In this document: piece after piece, positions 17,972 through 26,526 of the stretch
How positions within the stretch are numbered: the stretch's first letter is position 1
Layout: every line of letters begins with the position of its first letter
Assembly: GCF_000474745.1 (NCBI RefSeq)
Contig: NZ_ASJR01000009.1
Coordinates: forward strand, 1 to 64,000
Direction: 5' to 3'
DNA length: 64,000 nucleotides
Source of the DNA: Chitinivibrio alkaliphilus ACht1
GTDB taxonomy: Bacteria; Fibrobacterota; Chitinivibrionia; Chitinivibrionales; Chitinivibrionaceae
The notes under the pieces: model-generated
What the model was told of the DNA's origin: nothing
The model's input: only the letters and a program-made list of their open reading frames with translations
Database searches by the model: none
Made by a program: the position numbers and the translations under genes

Positions 17972-19274
17972 GGTGCGTATCCTTTTGCGTATCAAGAATC
18001 TTTGAGATAATATAATTACTTTTGTTCAGCTTCTGGGCAAGAAGTTTTGCCATGAAAAAGCTATAATGCGGATATTGATTCAGCTTAAGGATAAAGTCAA
18101 TTTTGTCAATAGGGATGATTTGTGCGTCCGTAAGACTACGTACGGTGGCTGTGCGCTTTCCCGACGTAAGAAGAGCCATTTCACCAATAAATACATGATC
18201 AGGAGTAATTGTTGAGATGCGAACTGAGTTGACCGAAACGGCAAAGCGCCCGCTCACAATAAAGAAGAGGGTATTGCTTACTTCATCTTCGCGGATAATG
18301 GTTGTTCCTGCGGTGATCTTTACGGGGTCTTTGTCACGAAAAATAATGGGTATTTCATTTGCTATGGTGTCTCTATGATTAATAAGGCAGTTGACGATAT
18401 TGCCCTTGGGGTTGTAGTGAAGGCGGTCAAGACTTGAGAGAGCGATCATTATTCCTCGACCATTTTCACCGGTATAGTCTATATATTTTGTTTCATGAAG
18501 GTACTTTTTCCAGTTAAACCCCTTGCCTTCATCAATGATGGTAAACACGGACCCTTCCGTGGTGATTTTGTATGAAAATGTGACCCGTCGTTGCTGAATA
18601 TGCTTTTTCGACAGGCGCTGCTTGATGAGTTGGTCAATTGGTTTTCCCGCGCTTAGATAGGATTTCTTTTCATTGTAGCCAATCTCGCAATTGCCGTGTT
18701 CCACGGCGTTTACCAAGAGTTCCATAAGAGCTGTAGTGACTTGGCTTTTACGATGCCAATCTATTTTTCCGGTGTTGTACAGCAGAGAGGTCACAAGGTT
18801 TACCAACACTTCCACTTCAGTAATGGAATTGGCAATGCGGTAGGTTCCCATACAGCCGAAATCATAGTTCTGCGGAACAGCCCTATCGGAAAGAAGGTTT
18901 CGATTTAATCGAATCACCTTGAGAATAACCGGAAGGTCTTCACGGATCTCAAACTTAGAAAGCCCTGCGGCAAGATTTACCACTCGGGAACCACTGATTT
19001 GTCGAGCTGTTTTATGACAGTTATAAATGGTGATAACATTTTGATAATGCAGCCATGGGTCGTGGGAGAGTGTGTCCAAAACCGAGAACCCCAAGTGCCA
19101 GTCGGAAAAATCAATAATAATGACGGAGGCTGTGTTTAAGGAAATCGTATCAAAATCATCGGCGTTAGAGGCAAAAAGAAGTGTTTCTTTTTCAAGAAAA
19201 CAGTGGCTCACCTCTTTTTTTATTTCCGGATTATTGCTAATACAGATTGTTGTTGGGATAAGGTGTGATGCCAT
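17949..19274 (-). CDS. RsbW-like HATPase plus cyclic-nucleotide-binding signalling protein
   Basis: 441 residues in three parts. Residues 1-120 resemble a receiver fold, but acidic phospho-acceptor patterns are not obvious (SVIIIDFSDW). Residues 140-300 are a GHKL ATPase of the serine-kinase/anti-sigma type, with N-box ELLVNAVEHGN, G1 DEGKGFNW and G2 GENGRGIMIA. Residues 310-430 are a cNMP-binding domain (FFIVSGRFAVS, IGEMALLTSGKRTATVRS). It probably senses a ligand and phosphorylates or sequesters a partner-switching protein such as the STAS protein at 46.8 kb; that link is inference. GGAAG lies six bases before ATG. The pit gene ends two bases upstream. Confidence 0.75.
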   Translation of the reverse strand: MASHLIPTTICISNNPEIKKEVSHCFLEKETLLFASNADDFDTISLNTASVIIIDFSDWHLGFSVLDTLSHDPWLHYQNVITIYNCHKTARQISGSRVVNLAAGLSKFEIREDLPVILKVIRLNRNLLSDRAVPQNYDFGCMGTYRIANSITEVEVLVNLVTSLLYNTGKIDWHRKSQVTTALMELLVNAVEHGNCEIGYNEKKSYLSAGKPIDQLIKQRLSKKHIQQRRVTFSYKITTEGSVFTIIDEGKGFNWKKYLHETKYIDYTGENGRGIMIALSSLDRLHYNPKGNIVNCLINHRDTIANEIPIIFRDKDPVKITAGTTIIREDEVSNTLFFIVSGRFAVSVNSVRISTITPDHVFIGEMALLTSGKRTATVRSLTDAQIIPIDKIDFILKLNQYPHYSFFMAKLLAQKLNKSNYIISKILDTQKDTHRGDTPLP

Positions 19275-19276
19275 GG

Positions 19277-20236
19277 CTATACTTCCAGTCTGAGATTTGA
19301 GAGAAATGTGATGAGAAATGATGTGGAGAAGGCGATGGCAGGGGTTATAATCCAGCCAGAAAAAACCTTGGTGGCAGTTTTGTATTGAATAGACTCATAG
19401 TTTTTAATGATTCCAATGCCAATGACGGCGCCGACAATGGCCTGTGAACTTGATACGGGTACACCTATCATGGCAAAAACATGAATGGTTGCACCATGGG
19501 AGAGCACCGTCACAAGGGCTGAAAATGCGTCAAGGGGGATGATGTTCTTTCCAATGGTCATCATAACATGGCGGCTGTATGTAAGCACTCCCACGGCAAT
19601 GCTGATTCCGCCAAGAAGCGTGGCGGTAAAGGGGGTGAGAAGATTGTCTTCTCCCGTATACACGCCGGTGACATTGGCAACATTGTTTGCACCAAGGGCG
19701 TATGCTCCATAACAACCCGCTATAATGAGCCCATATCGAACGATGAGGTCACTTGTACAAAGGTCTGGTTGTATCTTTTGAAAGAGGGTGTGCAATAGAT
19801 GGTAGAAGAGCAAGGTAAAGAAAAGTCCTCCCACGGGGGTTGCAAGCCAGCAGATAAGTATGGTGAAGAGTTCGCCGTATTGCACCGGAGGGAGGTCCAA
19901 AAAGGTTGACCCAAAGATCTGAACGCCAAGGATGGCACCAACGACAGCCTGAGAGGTGCTGATAGGAAGCTTTAACAAGGTAAGAATAATGACTGCAATG
20001 GCTGCGCTGAGAGAGGTAATAAAGGCGATGTTTTGTCCCTGCCCTGAAAAAGTGCTGATGGTTTCCACTCCGGCTTGTCCCTGAAATAAGGCTCCGGCAA
20101 GAATGAAAATCGATGACAGCACAATTGCCGTAGTGTAGGGGACAACGCGCGATGCGACGGCTGTGCCGAAGATGTTTGCTGAGTCGTTAGCCCCCAGACC
20201 CCACCCCAGAAGTATGGAACTTGTCAATCGTATCAT
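19277..20236 (-). CDS. pit: Pit-family inorganic phosphate transporter
   Basis: A membrane protein of 319 residues with about nine helices. The two family repeats are both visible: GWGLGANDSANIFGTAVASR at the N-terminus and GAYALGANNVANVTGVYTG in the second half. Pit proteins import phosphate as a metal-phosphate complex by proton or sodium symport. It is shorter than E. coli PitA (about 500 residues), matching the short archaeal/bacterial form that is paired with a DUF47 protein. The start overlaps the DUF47 stop as TAATG. Confidence 0.9.
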   Translation of the reverse strand: MIRLTSSILLGWGLGANDSANIFGTAVASRVVPYTTAIVLSSIFILAGALFQGQAGVETISTFSGQGQNIAFITSLSAAIAVIILTLLKLPISTSQAVVGAILGVQIFGSTFLDLPPVQYGELFTILICWLATPVGGLFFTLLFYHLLHTLFQKIQPDLCTSDLIVRYGLIIAGCYGAYALGANNVANVTGVYTGEDNLLTPFTATLLGGISIAVGVLTYSRHVMMTIGKNIIPLDAFSALVTVLSHGATIHVFAMIGVPVSSSQAIVGAVIGIGIIKNYESIQYKTATKVFSGWIITPAIAFSTSFLITFLSNLRLEV

Positions 20237-20883
20237 TACAGAACTCGTTTAATGTTCATTATATTTAATACTTCAGCCGTATCCTCACAGGCATCGGCAA
20301 TCGTGCTTATTTTTTCTATGAGGCATGCAGACTCAAAGCGGAGCGGTACCTTATTAGGGTCTTCGTATATGTGGCTGATAATCGTAAATTCACTACTGTC
20401 ACACTGTGTTTCTATGGCTCCGATATTTTCTATCTTTCTTTTGAGCTTGTCGCTATTGTTTTTTCCGAAGATATCAAGAAAGGCTGAGCAGGTCTCCTCG
20501 AAACAGGCGGTTTCCGCTTTCAAAAGCACCGTTATGGTATCGTGCAGAAAGGGGAGGGGAGAGAGGTTTCGGGAGATAATATATCGGAGTGTGTCTTCAG
20601 CAATATCAATGGTGTTGTCAAAGGTCTCCACAAGAAGGGTAATATCTTCCCGAGCATCGGGAAGTAAAAATCCTTTGTAGAGGGTGTCTTTTATTGCTGA
20701 AACAAAGGCGTCAGCTTTTCGCTCTAGGCGAATCAGTTCTTCTGTGTGGTAGTGAAATGTACTGGTTTTTCCGGCACTGATAAATTCATGCATGGCCGTG
20801 AGAAAGGCGCTGTGGCTTTGTTGGCAGGTCTCTACAAACTCGGTCATTGTGGTGAGAAAAGACCGATGCTTTTTTCCAAACAT
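20236..20883 (-). CDS. DUF47 (PhoU-like) phosphate transport accessory protein
   Basis: 215 residues, almost entirely helical, of the TIGR00153/DUF47 family. These proteins resemble PhoU and nearly always sit directly upstream of a pit gene, as here. They are thought to regulate the transporter. The start MFGKKHRSFLTTMTEF is preceded by AGAGGTG. The gene is divergent from the topoisomerase gene. On the minus strand TTCATG, 16 bp and TATGAT in the intergenic region could be its promoter, but the match is weak. Confidence 0.85.
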   Translation of the reverse strand: MFGKKHRSFLTTMTEFVETCQQSHSAFLTAMHEFISAGKTSTFHYHTEELIRLERKADAFVSAIKDTLYKGFLLPDAREDITLLVETFDNTIDIAEDTLRYIISRNLSPLPFLHDTITVLLKAETACFEETCSAFLDIFGKNNSDKLKRKIENIGAIETQCDSSEFTIISHIYEDPNKVPLRFESACLIEKISTIADACEDTAEVLNIMNIKRVL

Positions 20884-21020
20884 AACACCTCTGTCTTATT
20901 ATGAAGAATGGCAAGACTTTACTGTATCATATATACGTAATTGTGTCCATGAATTTTTGTTTTTATTCTTTTTTATTAGGGGGGAACGTATTTTACTTTC
21001 TCCGGTATCTGTGAGGTAGT

Positions 21021-22976
21021 ATGGCGTATTTAAAAGAGTTGTTTAATGAGAATTTTCTTGAGTATGCTTCGTACGTTGTGAAGGAGCGGGCTATTCCGCA
21101 TATTAACGACGGTCTCAAGCCGGTTCAGCGAAGAATTATGCACTCTCTCATTGAAATGGATGACGGTAAATATAATAAGGTTGCCAATGTTGTCGGCAAC
21201 AGTATGAAATACCACCCCCATGGAGATGCGGCGATCTATTCCGCCTTGGTTGTTTTGGCAAATAAGGGGTTGTTTATAGATCGACAGGGAAATTTTGGAA
21301 ACACCCTCACGGGAGACCCGGCTTCAGCGGCTCGATATATTGAGTGTCGACCGGCGAAATTGACCTATGAAACCGTGTATAATCCGGAAATTACGGAGTA
21401 TGAACTCTCCTATGATGGACGAAATAAAGAGCCGAAAACCTACCCGGCAAAGTTTCCCATAGCCCTTGTTCAGGGAGCTGAAGGGATCGCCGTGGGGATG
21501 GTTGCAAAGATACTTCCCCATAATTTTGCGGAGGTCCTTTCAGCCATGAAAGATGCCCTGTATGATCGTCCCTTTACGGTTGTCCCCGATTTTTATACCG
21601 GGGGATACATCGATGTATCAAAATATGATGAGGGACGCGGACGGGTATTGGTTCGGGCAAAAATTGAAGAGAGAAGTGCCAAGGATGTGGTTATTACGGA
21701 GATTCCCTACGGCACGACAACGGAAAGCCTTATTGCGTCCATAGAGTCTGCGGTTCGAAAGGATAAGGTAAAGGTCACCCGTGTCGATGATTATAGTACG
21801 GATCGGGCAGAGGTGCATCTTCGTGTTAAGCGAGGCTTTACCGCTGCTGAAGTGATTCAGTCTCTCTATGCATTTACCGATTGCGAAAAAAGTATTACGT
21901 CAAATATCCTCTTTATTCATGAAAATAAGCCGCGAGTTTTTACTGTATCCGAGGTTGTAGTGTTTGCAGCTCAGCAACTACGTGATGTGTTGCGCAAAGA
22001 GCTTGAGCTTGAACGACATAAGTTGCAGGAAAAGCTTCATAGAAGAAGTCTTGAGTTGATTTTTGTCAGTGAGCGTATTTATAAAAAAATTGAAAATAAG
22101 CGCAAGCAGGAAACCATTGTTGCTGCTGTGGTTGAAGGGCTTTTGCCCTTTAAAAAAGAGTTGTATCGTGATATTACTGAGCAGGATGTTGAGTATCTTC
22201 TTTCCATTCCAATTCGCCGTATTTCCGCCTATGATATACAGAAAGCCCGTAATGCCGTACGTTCCATGGAGGAGCGAATTGCGGAAATACGTCGACTTCT
22301 CTCTGATATGGTATCCTATGCAGCGCAGTGGATTGATACGATGCTTCAGCAGTATGGTGAGCGGTTCTCTCGTCAGACTACGATTGTTGATATGGATCCC
22401 ACCAGTGCTCATGAGGCGGCTGTGCGAGATCGTGATTTGAAGTATAATGGTAATAAGGGCTATTTAGGGTATGATCTTGAAGATACGCCAACACGATTTA
22501 AGGTGTCTGTCTATGATCGTATTCTTGTCATAGATCGTGAAGGAACCTATCGTGTCATTGATGCGCCTGAAAAGATTTTTATTGGGTATCGTTTACGCTA
22601 TATCGGTCTTGCCACAGAAGAGAATCTCGATGCTGTTATTTTTTCTCTTCTGTATCGACATACTCCTTCAGGAACCCTCTTTTTGAAGCGATGCAAAATT
22701 AAAAAATATATCCTGGATAAAAAATACTCCTTGCTTCCCGATGATTCCTGTGAGCTTTTGGAGTTACGTGACGAGAGTGAAGGCGGGTTTGTGGTGCGTC
22801 TTATTACCACGGGGCGAATGAAGAAAACACAGCTGGTTTGCCCATTTGAGAAGTATGCCGTAAAAGGGGTTGGTGCGAAGGGGTATAAAATTACGTCAAA
22901 GGAAGTGGATTCCGTACGGTACTACAAGGAGCGCGAGCAGGAAAACGACTCTTTACCTCTATTTGAACAGGAGTAG
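21021..22976 (+). CDS. parC: Type IIA DNA topoisomerase subunit A (ParC/GyrA family)
   Basis: The protein cuts and rejoins DNA as the A subunit of topoisomerase IV or gyrase. The N-terminal breakage domain shows DGLKPVQRRIMHSL, YHPHGDAAIYSALV and the active-site Tyr106 in AARYIECRPAKLT. A tower and coiled coil follow (about 300-450). The C-terminus is short (651 residues in total), without the full six-bladed GyrA wrapping domain, favouring a ParC-like role. No gyrB/parE lies next to it. The positions equivalent to E. coli GyrA Ser83 and Asp87 are Ala70 and Ser74. GAGGT precedes ATG 21021. Confidence 0.88.
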   Translation: MAYLKELFNENFLEYASYVVKERAIPHINDGLKPVQRRIMHSLIEMDDGKYNKVANVVGNSMKYHPHGDAAIYSALVVLANKGLFIDRQGNFGNTLTGDPASAARYIECRPAKLTYETVYNPEITEYELSYDGRNKEPKTYPAKFPIALVQGAEGIAVGMVAKILPHNFAEVLSAMKDALYDRPFTVVPDFYTGGYIDVSKYDEGRGRVLVRAKIEERSAKDVVITEIPYGTTTESLIASIESAVRKDKVKVTRVDDYSTDRAEVHLRVKRGFTAAEVIQSLYAFTDCEKSITSNILFIHENKPRVFTVSEVVVFAAQQLRDVLRKELELERHKLQEKLHRRSLELIFVSERIYKKIENKRKQETIVAAVVEGLLPFKKELYRDITEQDVEYLLSIPIRRISAYDIQKARNAVRSMEERIAEIRRLLSDMVSYAAQWIDTMLQQYGERFSRQTTIVDMDPTSAHEAAVRDRDLKYNGNKGYLGYDLEDTPTRFKVSVYDRILVIDREGTYRVIDAPEKIFIGYRLRYIGLATEENLDAVIFSLLYRHTPSGTLFLKRCKIKKYILDKKYSLLPDDSCELLELRDESEGGFVVRLITTGRMKKTQLVCPFEKYAVKGVGAKGYKITSKEVDSVRYYKEREQENDSLPLFEQE

Positions 22977-22982
22977 GGGGTA

Positions 22983-24266
22983 CTACCTCTGATCTATGGG
23001 GACAAAGGGGCGTTCTCCCGGACCGGTGTATATTTGTCGCGGACGGTATATTCGGCCCTTGTTGTCGCAAAATTCTTTCCATTGAGCTATCCATCCGGGA
23101 AGGCGTCCCAAGGCAAACATTACCGTGAGCATGTTCGTGGGGATGCCAATGGCACGGTAGAGAATACCTGAGTAAAAATCGATATTTGGATAGAGTTTTC
23201 GTTCTTGAAAATATGGGTCCTTTAAGGCGGCATCTTCAAGGCGTCGTGCCGTATCGAGCAGAGGGTCTGTAATGTTTCGTTTTTGAAACAGTTCATCTAA
23301 AAGCTCTTTGGCAAGTCGTGCCCGAGGGTCATAATTTTTATACACGGCATGGCCAAACCCCATGAGACGGAAGGGGTTGCTCTTGTCCTTTGCCATATTG
23401 ATATATTTTTGTATGTCATTATTGTCTTTTCGGATGCATTTAAACATCTCGATAACTGCTTGGTTTGCTCCGCCGTGGAGAGGCCCCCATAAGGCGCATA
23501 TTCCAGCAGATATGGCCGCGTAGAGATTTGCTCGAGCGCTTCCAATAAGTTTGACTGCGCTTGTGGAGCAGTTTTGTCCATGATCGATATGTAGTATGAG
23601 GAGTTTATCAAGAATTTTTGTGTGGAGCGGGTCTATCTCATACTTGCGTACGGGAGATCCAAACATCATGTGTAGAAAGTTTTCACAATAGTAGAGGTCA
23701 TATCGTGGGTAGACAATGGGCTGTCCTTTGGACTTTTTGTATGAAAAAGCGGCAATGGTTCTCACCTTGGAAATGAGGCGTGCTGCCGTAATATCAAAAT
23801 TTGAGTCTTCTTGATTGAGGTCGGGATAAAAACTGGAGAGTGAGGTTACCATGGAGGCGAGAATTGCCATGGGATGAGAATCTGAGGGAAAGCCGGCAAA
23901 AAAGTGATGCATGTCTTCATGGACAAGGGAGTGTTCCGTGAGGTATTTGCTGAAGAGATCAAGCTCGTTTTTACTGGGGAGTGTTCCGTGTACCATAAGG
24001 TAGGCAACTTCCCGAAAGGAACAGTGTTTTACCAAGTCATGCAGGTTGTACCCACGCATTCGGAGCGTACCGTTTGCGCCGTCAATATAGGTGATATTGC
24101 TAAACCCAGCAGCGGTGTTGGAAAAACCAGAATCGTACGTATAGGCACCGGTCTCCCGATACAGTTTTGAAATATCAATCCCAAGTTGGTTTTCATTTCC
24201 ATTAACCACCGGAAGATGTGTGGTTTTTCCGTGTATTGTTAGTTTTGCCGTGTCTCGTGTTTTCAT
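22983..24266 (-). CDS. gltA: Citrate synthase
   Basis: The enzyme condenses acetyl-CoA with oxaloacetate. 427 residues match type II citrate synthases with an N-terminal extension. Catalytic histidines are in LHIDHGQNCSTS and GPLHGGANQAVIEM; the aspartate is in NIDFYSGILYRAIGIP; the C-terminal arginine region is LGRLPGWIAQWKE. The motif usually written HADHEQN reads HIDHGQN here. AGGAA lies before the ATG, and a good promoter lies 59 bp upstream. The divergent neighbour is malic enzyme, so both ends of the C4/C6 acid branch are encoded together. Confidence 0.95.
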   Translation of the reverse strand: MKTRDTAKLTIHGKTTHLPVVNGNENQLGIDISKLYRETGAYTYDSGFSNTAAGFSNITYIDGANGTLRMRGYNLHDLVKHCSFREVAYLMVHGTLPSKNELDLFSKYLTEHSLVHEDMHHFFAGFPSDSHPMAILASMVTSLSSFYPDLNQEDSNFDITAARLISKVRTIAAFSYKKSKGQPIVYPRYDLYYCENFLHMMFGSPVRKYEIDPLHTKILDKLLILHIDHGQNCSTSAVKLIGSARANLYAAISAGICALWGPLHGGANQAVIEMFKCIRKDNNDIQKYINMAKDKSNPFRLMGFGHAVYKNYDPRARLAKELLDELFQKRNITDPLLDTARRLEDAALKDPYFQERKLYPNIDFYSGILYRAIGIPTNMLTVMFALGRLPGWIAQWKEFCDNKGRIYRPRQIYTGPGERPFVPIDQR

Positions 24267-24324
24267 TGTTTTCCTGTCTTGCTCTTCTCTATACTAAATT
24301 CTGAAACCATTTTGGCATGATAAT

Positions 24325-24352
24325 AATATATTTTAGCACCGTTGAAAGTCAA
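24325..24352 (-). promoter_or_regulatory. Sigma-70 promoter of citrate synthase
   Basis: On the minus strand TTGACT (24352-24347) and TATATT (24330-24325) are separated by 16 bp, about 58 bp before the ATG. It lies in the region shared with the divergent malic enzyme gene. Confidence 0.6.
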
Positions 24353-24378
24353 AGTAAAATTGTCCCGAGGTATAAGTT

Positions 24379-25659
24379 ATGTCCTTTAAAAATGATGCCC
24401 TGGCCTACCATTCAGAAGGGCGGCCTGGAAAAATTGAAGTTACCCTGTCCAAACCGTGCCACACACAACAGGATCTCTCCTATGCATATACTCCGGGGGT
24501 TGCAGAGCCGTGTCGGGAGATAGCCAAAGACCCTGCAGCGGCAGCAGCATATACGGCAAAAAGTAATCTCGTTGCTGTTATTACCGACGGGACTGCAGTA
24601 CTTGGGTTAGGAAATATCGGTCCCTTAGCAAGCAAGCCTGTTATGGAGGGAAAGGGCGTACTTTTTAAACGATTTGCTGACGTGGATGTCTTTGATTTAG
24701 AGCTTGCAACAACCGATGCTGATGCCTTTATCCGAACGGTTGAAGCCCTGGAGCCAACCTTTGGCGGTATTAACCTTGAGGATATCGCAGCACCGGATTG
24801 TTTCTATATTGAAAATGAGTTAAAAAAACGTCTCAATATACCCGTATTTCATGATGATCAGCATGGAACTGCCGTTATCTCCGGGGCTGCGCTTCTCAAT
24901 GCCTGTGAGATTCAGGGAAAATCCGTGTCAGATATTCAGGTTGTTTTTTCCGGAGCCGGGTCTGCGGCAGTTTCCTGTGCGCGACATTATATTCGTCTTG
25001 GAGTGACCCCAGAAAATATTCTTATGTGTGATAGTAAGGGGTTGATTTATAAAGGTCGTGCAGATATCTCGGGTACATATAAGGAAGAGTTTGCGCAATC
25101 GACACAGGCACGAAGTCTTGCCGATGCCCTTCAGGGAGCAGATCTATTTGCCGGGCTTTCTACGGGGGGGATTGTGTCGGGTGACATGGTTCGTACTATG
25201 AATGAACGTCCCATTATTTTTGCCATGGCAAATCCTGACCCCGAAATAACATATGAAGAAGCATGTGCCGCAGCACCCGACTGTATTATGGCTACGGGGC
25301 GTTCTGATTATCCCAACCAAGTAAATAATGTACTTGGGTTTCCCTTTATTTTTCGAGGAGCCCTTGATGTGGGAGCCTCTGCAATTAATGAAGAAATGAA
25401 GGTTGCCGCTACCATGGCTTTGGCAGATCTTGCAAAAACGGGGGATGTGCCTGAAATGGTACTGAACGCCTATGGATGCAGTTCTATGAAATTTGGTCGC
25501 GACTATATTATTCCAAAGCCCCTTGACCCACGGGTGCTCGTGGAAGAAAGTTATTATGTTGCTCGTGCTGCTGTTGACTCGGGGGTTGCGACCCGCACTA
25601 TCGATGACTGGGATGCGTATCGTCGAAGCTTGGAAGATTTGGCAGAGGGTATTCAGTAG
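24379..25659 (+). CDS. NAD(P)-dependent malic enzyme
   Basis: Oxidative decarboxylation of malate to pyruvate. The 426 residues comprise the malic N-terminal domain ([30 protein letters not shown], catalytic Lys in [15 protein letters not shown], metal ligands in [14 protein letters not shown] and [11 protein letters not shown]) and the NAD-binding domain ([17 protein letters not shown]). The phosphotransacetylase domain that many bacterial MaeB proteins carry is absent. GAGG lies eight bases before ATG 24379. Cofactor preference is not evident. It converges on a small unknown gene. Confidence 0.92.
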   Translation: MSFKNDALAYHSEGRPGKIEVTLSKPCHTQQDLSYAYTPGVAEPCREIAKDPAAAAAYTAKSNLVAVITDGTAVLGLGNIGPLASKPVMEGKGVLFKRFADVDVFDLELATTDADAFIRTVEALEPTFGGINLEDIAAPDCFYIENELKKRLNIPVFHDDQHGTAVISGAALLNACEIQGKSVSDIQVVFSGAGSAAVSCARHYIRLGVTPENILMCDSKGLIYKGRADISGTYKEEFAQSTQARSLADALQGADLFAGLSTGGIVSGDMVRTMNERPIIFAMANPDPEITYEEACAAAPDCIMATGRSDYPNQVNNVLGFPFIFRGALDVGASAINEEMKVAATMALADLAKTGDVPEMVLNAYGCSSMKFGRDYIIPKPLDPRVLVEESYYVARAAVDSGVATRTIDDWDAYRRSLEDLAEGIQ

Positions 25660-25662
25660 GAT

Positions 25663-25920
25663 TTATTTTTGCGGGCGGTTTTTCAACCGTTTGAGACATT
25701 CCGCCCGCACTGCCTGCAGGGCTGCGATGCGATTCGTCTGATCTGCGTCCCCGACAATGCCGCGGCCAAGTTGGTCATTGTCAAACCTGATATAGAGCGC
25801 TTCCAGTTCGTCATCAAGATCCCGTAGGAGTTCCTCCGGGGCTTCCTCTAATCGTCGTGAATAGAATGAAAGTGCATCTTCTACAAGATGCGTGCCTTGA
25901 AAATTCCAGTTCATTTTCAT
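25663..25920 (-). CDS. Small acidic hypothetical protein
   Basis: 85 residues, largely helical and charged (RRLEEAPEELLRDLDDELEALYIRF), without a signal peptide or membrane segment. I do not recognise the family. A strong AGGAGG sits eight bases before the ATG, so the gene is probably real. It ends three bases from the malic enzyme stop on the other strand and is divergent from the peroxiredoxin gene. Confidence 0.6.
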   Translation of the reverse strand: MKMNWNFQGTHLVEDALSFYSRRLEEAPEELLRDLDDELEALYIRFDNDQLGRGIVGDADQTNRIAALQAVRAECLKRLKNRPQK

Positions 25921-26021
25921 AGGGGTACCTCCTGTTCTCTCCGTAAATATATCTTTTTAGAAAGAGGATGTCTTCTCTTTTTATCTATTTCTACACTATT
26001 CCTGTCTCTGGAACAAGGAGG

Positions 26022-26525
26022 ATGTATGGTACGATCAATCGCCCTTTTTTTCTCACAATAGGTGTCGTGTTCATTGCATGTGCTGCGTCACAAGATCTTA
26101 TTTCTCCCGGTGCATCAGCCCCGTCCTTTTCTCTCGAGAGCGATACGGGAGACACCCTGTCCCTTGAGGAGCTGCATGCTGATGGCTATCTTGTTATTGT
26201 ATTTTACCCGGGTAATAACACGCCCGTTTGTACACGCCAGCTCTGTGAGCTTCGTGATTCCTACGAAGAGCTTTTGTCCCATAATGCCCAGGTGGTGGGA
26301 GTAAACAACGATTCCCGTGAAGCCCATGCGGAATTTCGTCGTGAAAACAACTACCCCTTTCCGCTCCTGCGCGATACGGATAATCGGGTTGCCCATGCGT
26401 ATGGGACAGCTCGCCGCCGTGGAGTTCGTCGCTCTGTTGTGGTAATCGATGGCGAGGGAACCGTGGTATATGCGTGGCCTGGACGCCCTTCTGTTGAGGA
26501 GATTCTCGGAAAAATTACGGGGTAA
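26022..26525 (+). CDS. Exported BCP-type peroxiredoxin
   Basis: A thiol peroxidase of the PrxQ/BCP subfamily. The peroxidatic Cys is in NNTPVCTRQLC, and a second Cys five residues later is the usual resolving residue. The core (VIVFYPGNNT, VVGVNNDSREAHAEF, YPFPLLRDTDNRVAHAYG) is complete. An N-terminal hydrophobic segment ending FIACAAS suggests export, perhaps as a lipoprotein, which is uncommon for this normally cytoplasmic family. In the present frame ATG 26022 abuts AAGGAGG with no spacing. ATG 26026 has correct spacing and yields MVRSIALFF, which would join the main frame if T7 at 26045-26051 were T8. Confidence 0.82.
   Translation: MYGTINRPFFLTIGVVFIACAASQDLISPGASAPSFSLESDTGDTLSLEELHADGYLVIVFYPGNNTPVCTRQLCELRDSYEELLSHNAQVVGVNNDSREAHAEFRRENNYPFPLLRDTDNRVAHAYGTARRRGVRRSVVVIDGEGTVVYAWPGRPSVEEILGKITG
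26026..26051 (+). other. T7 run splitting the signal peptide of the peroxiredoxin
   Basis: ATG 26026, correctly spaced from AAGGAGG, opens a frame that ends at TAG unless the T7 at 26045-26051 gains one base. The joined N-terminus is a standard lipoprotein-like signal. Same pattern as the vWA gene. Confidence 0.45.
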
Positions 26526-26526
26526 T

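Noticed and set aside
24312-24330. TTGGCATGATAATAATAT as a sigma-54 or malic-enzyme promoter
   Set aside because: No GC at the -12 position and no proper -35/-10 spacing on the plus strand.
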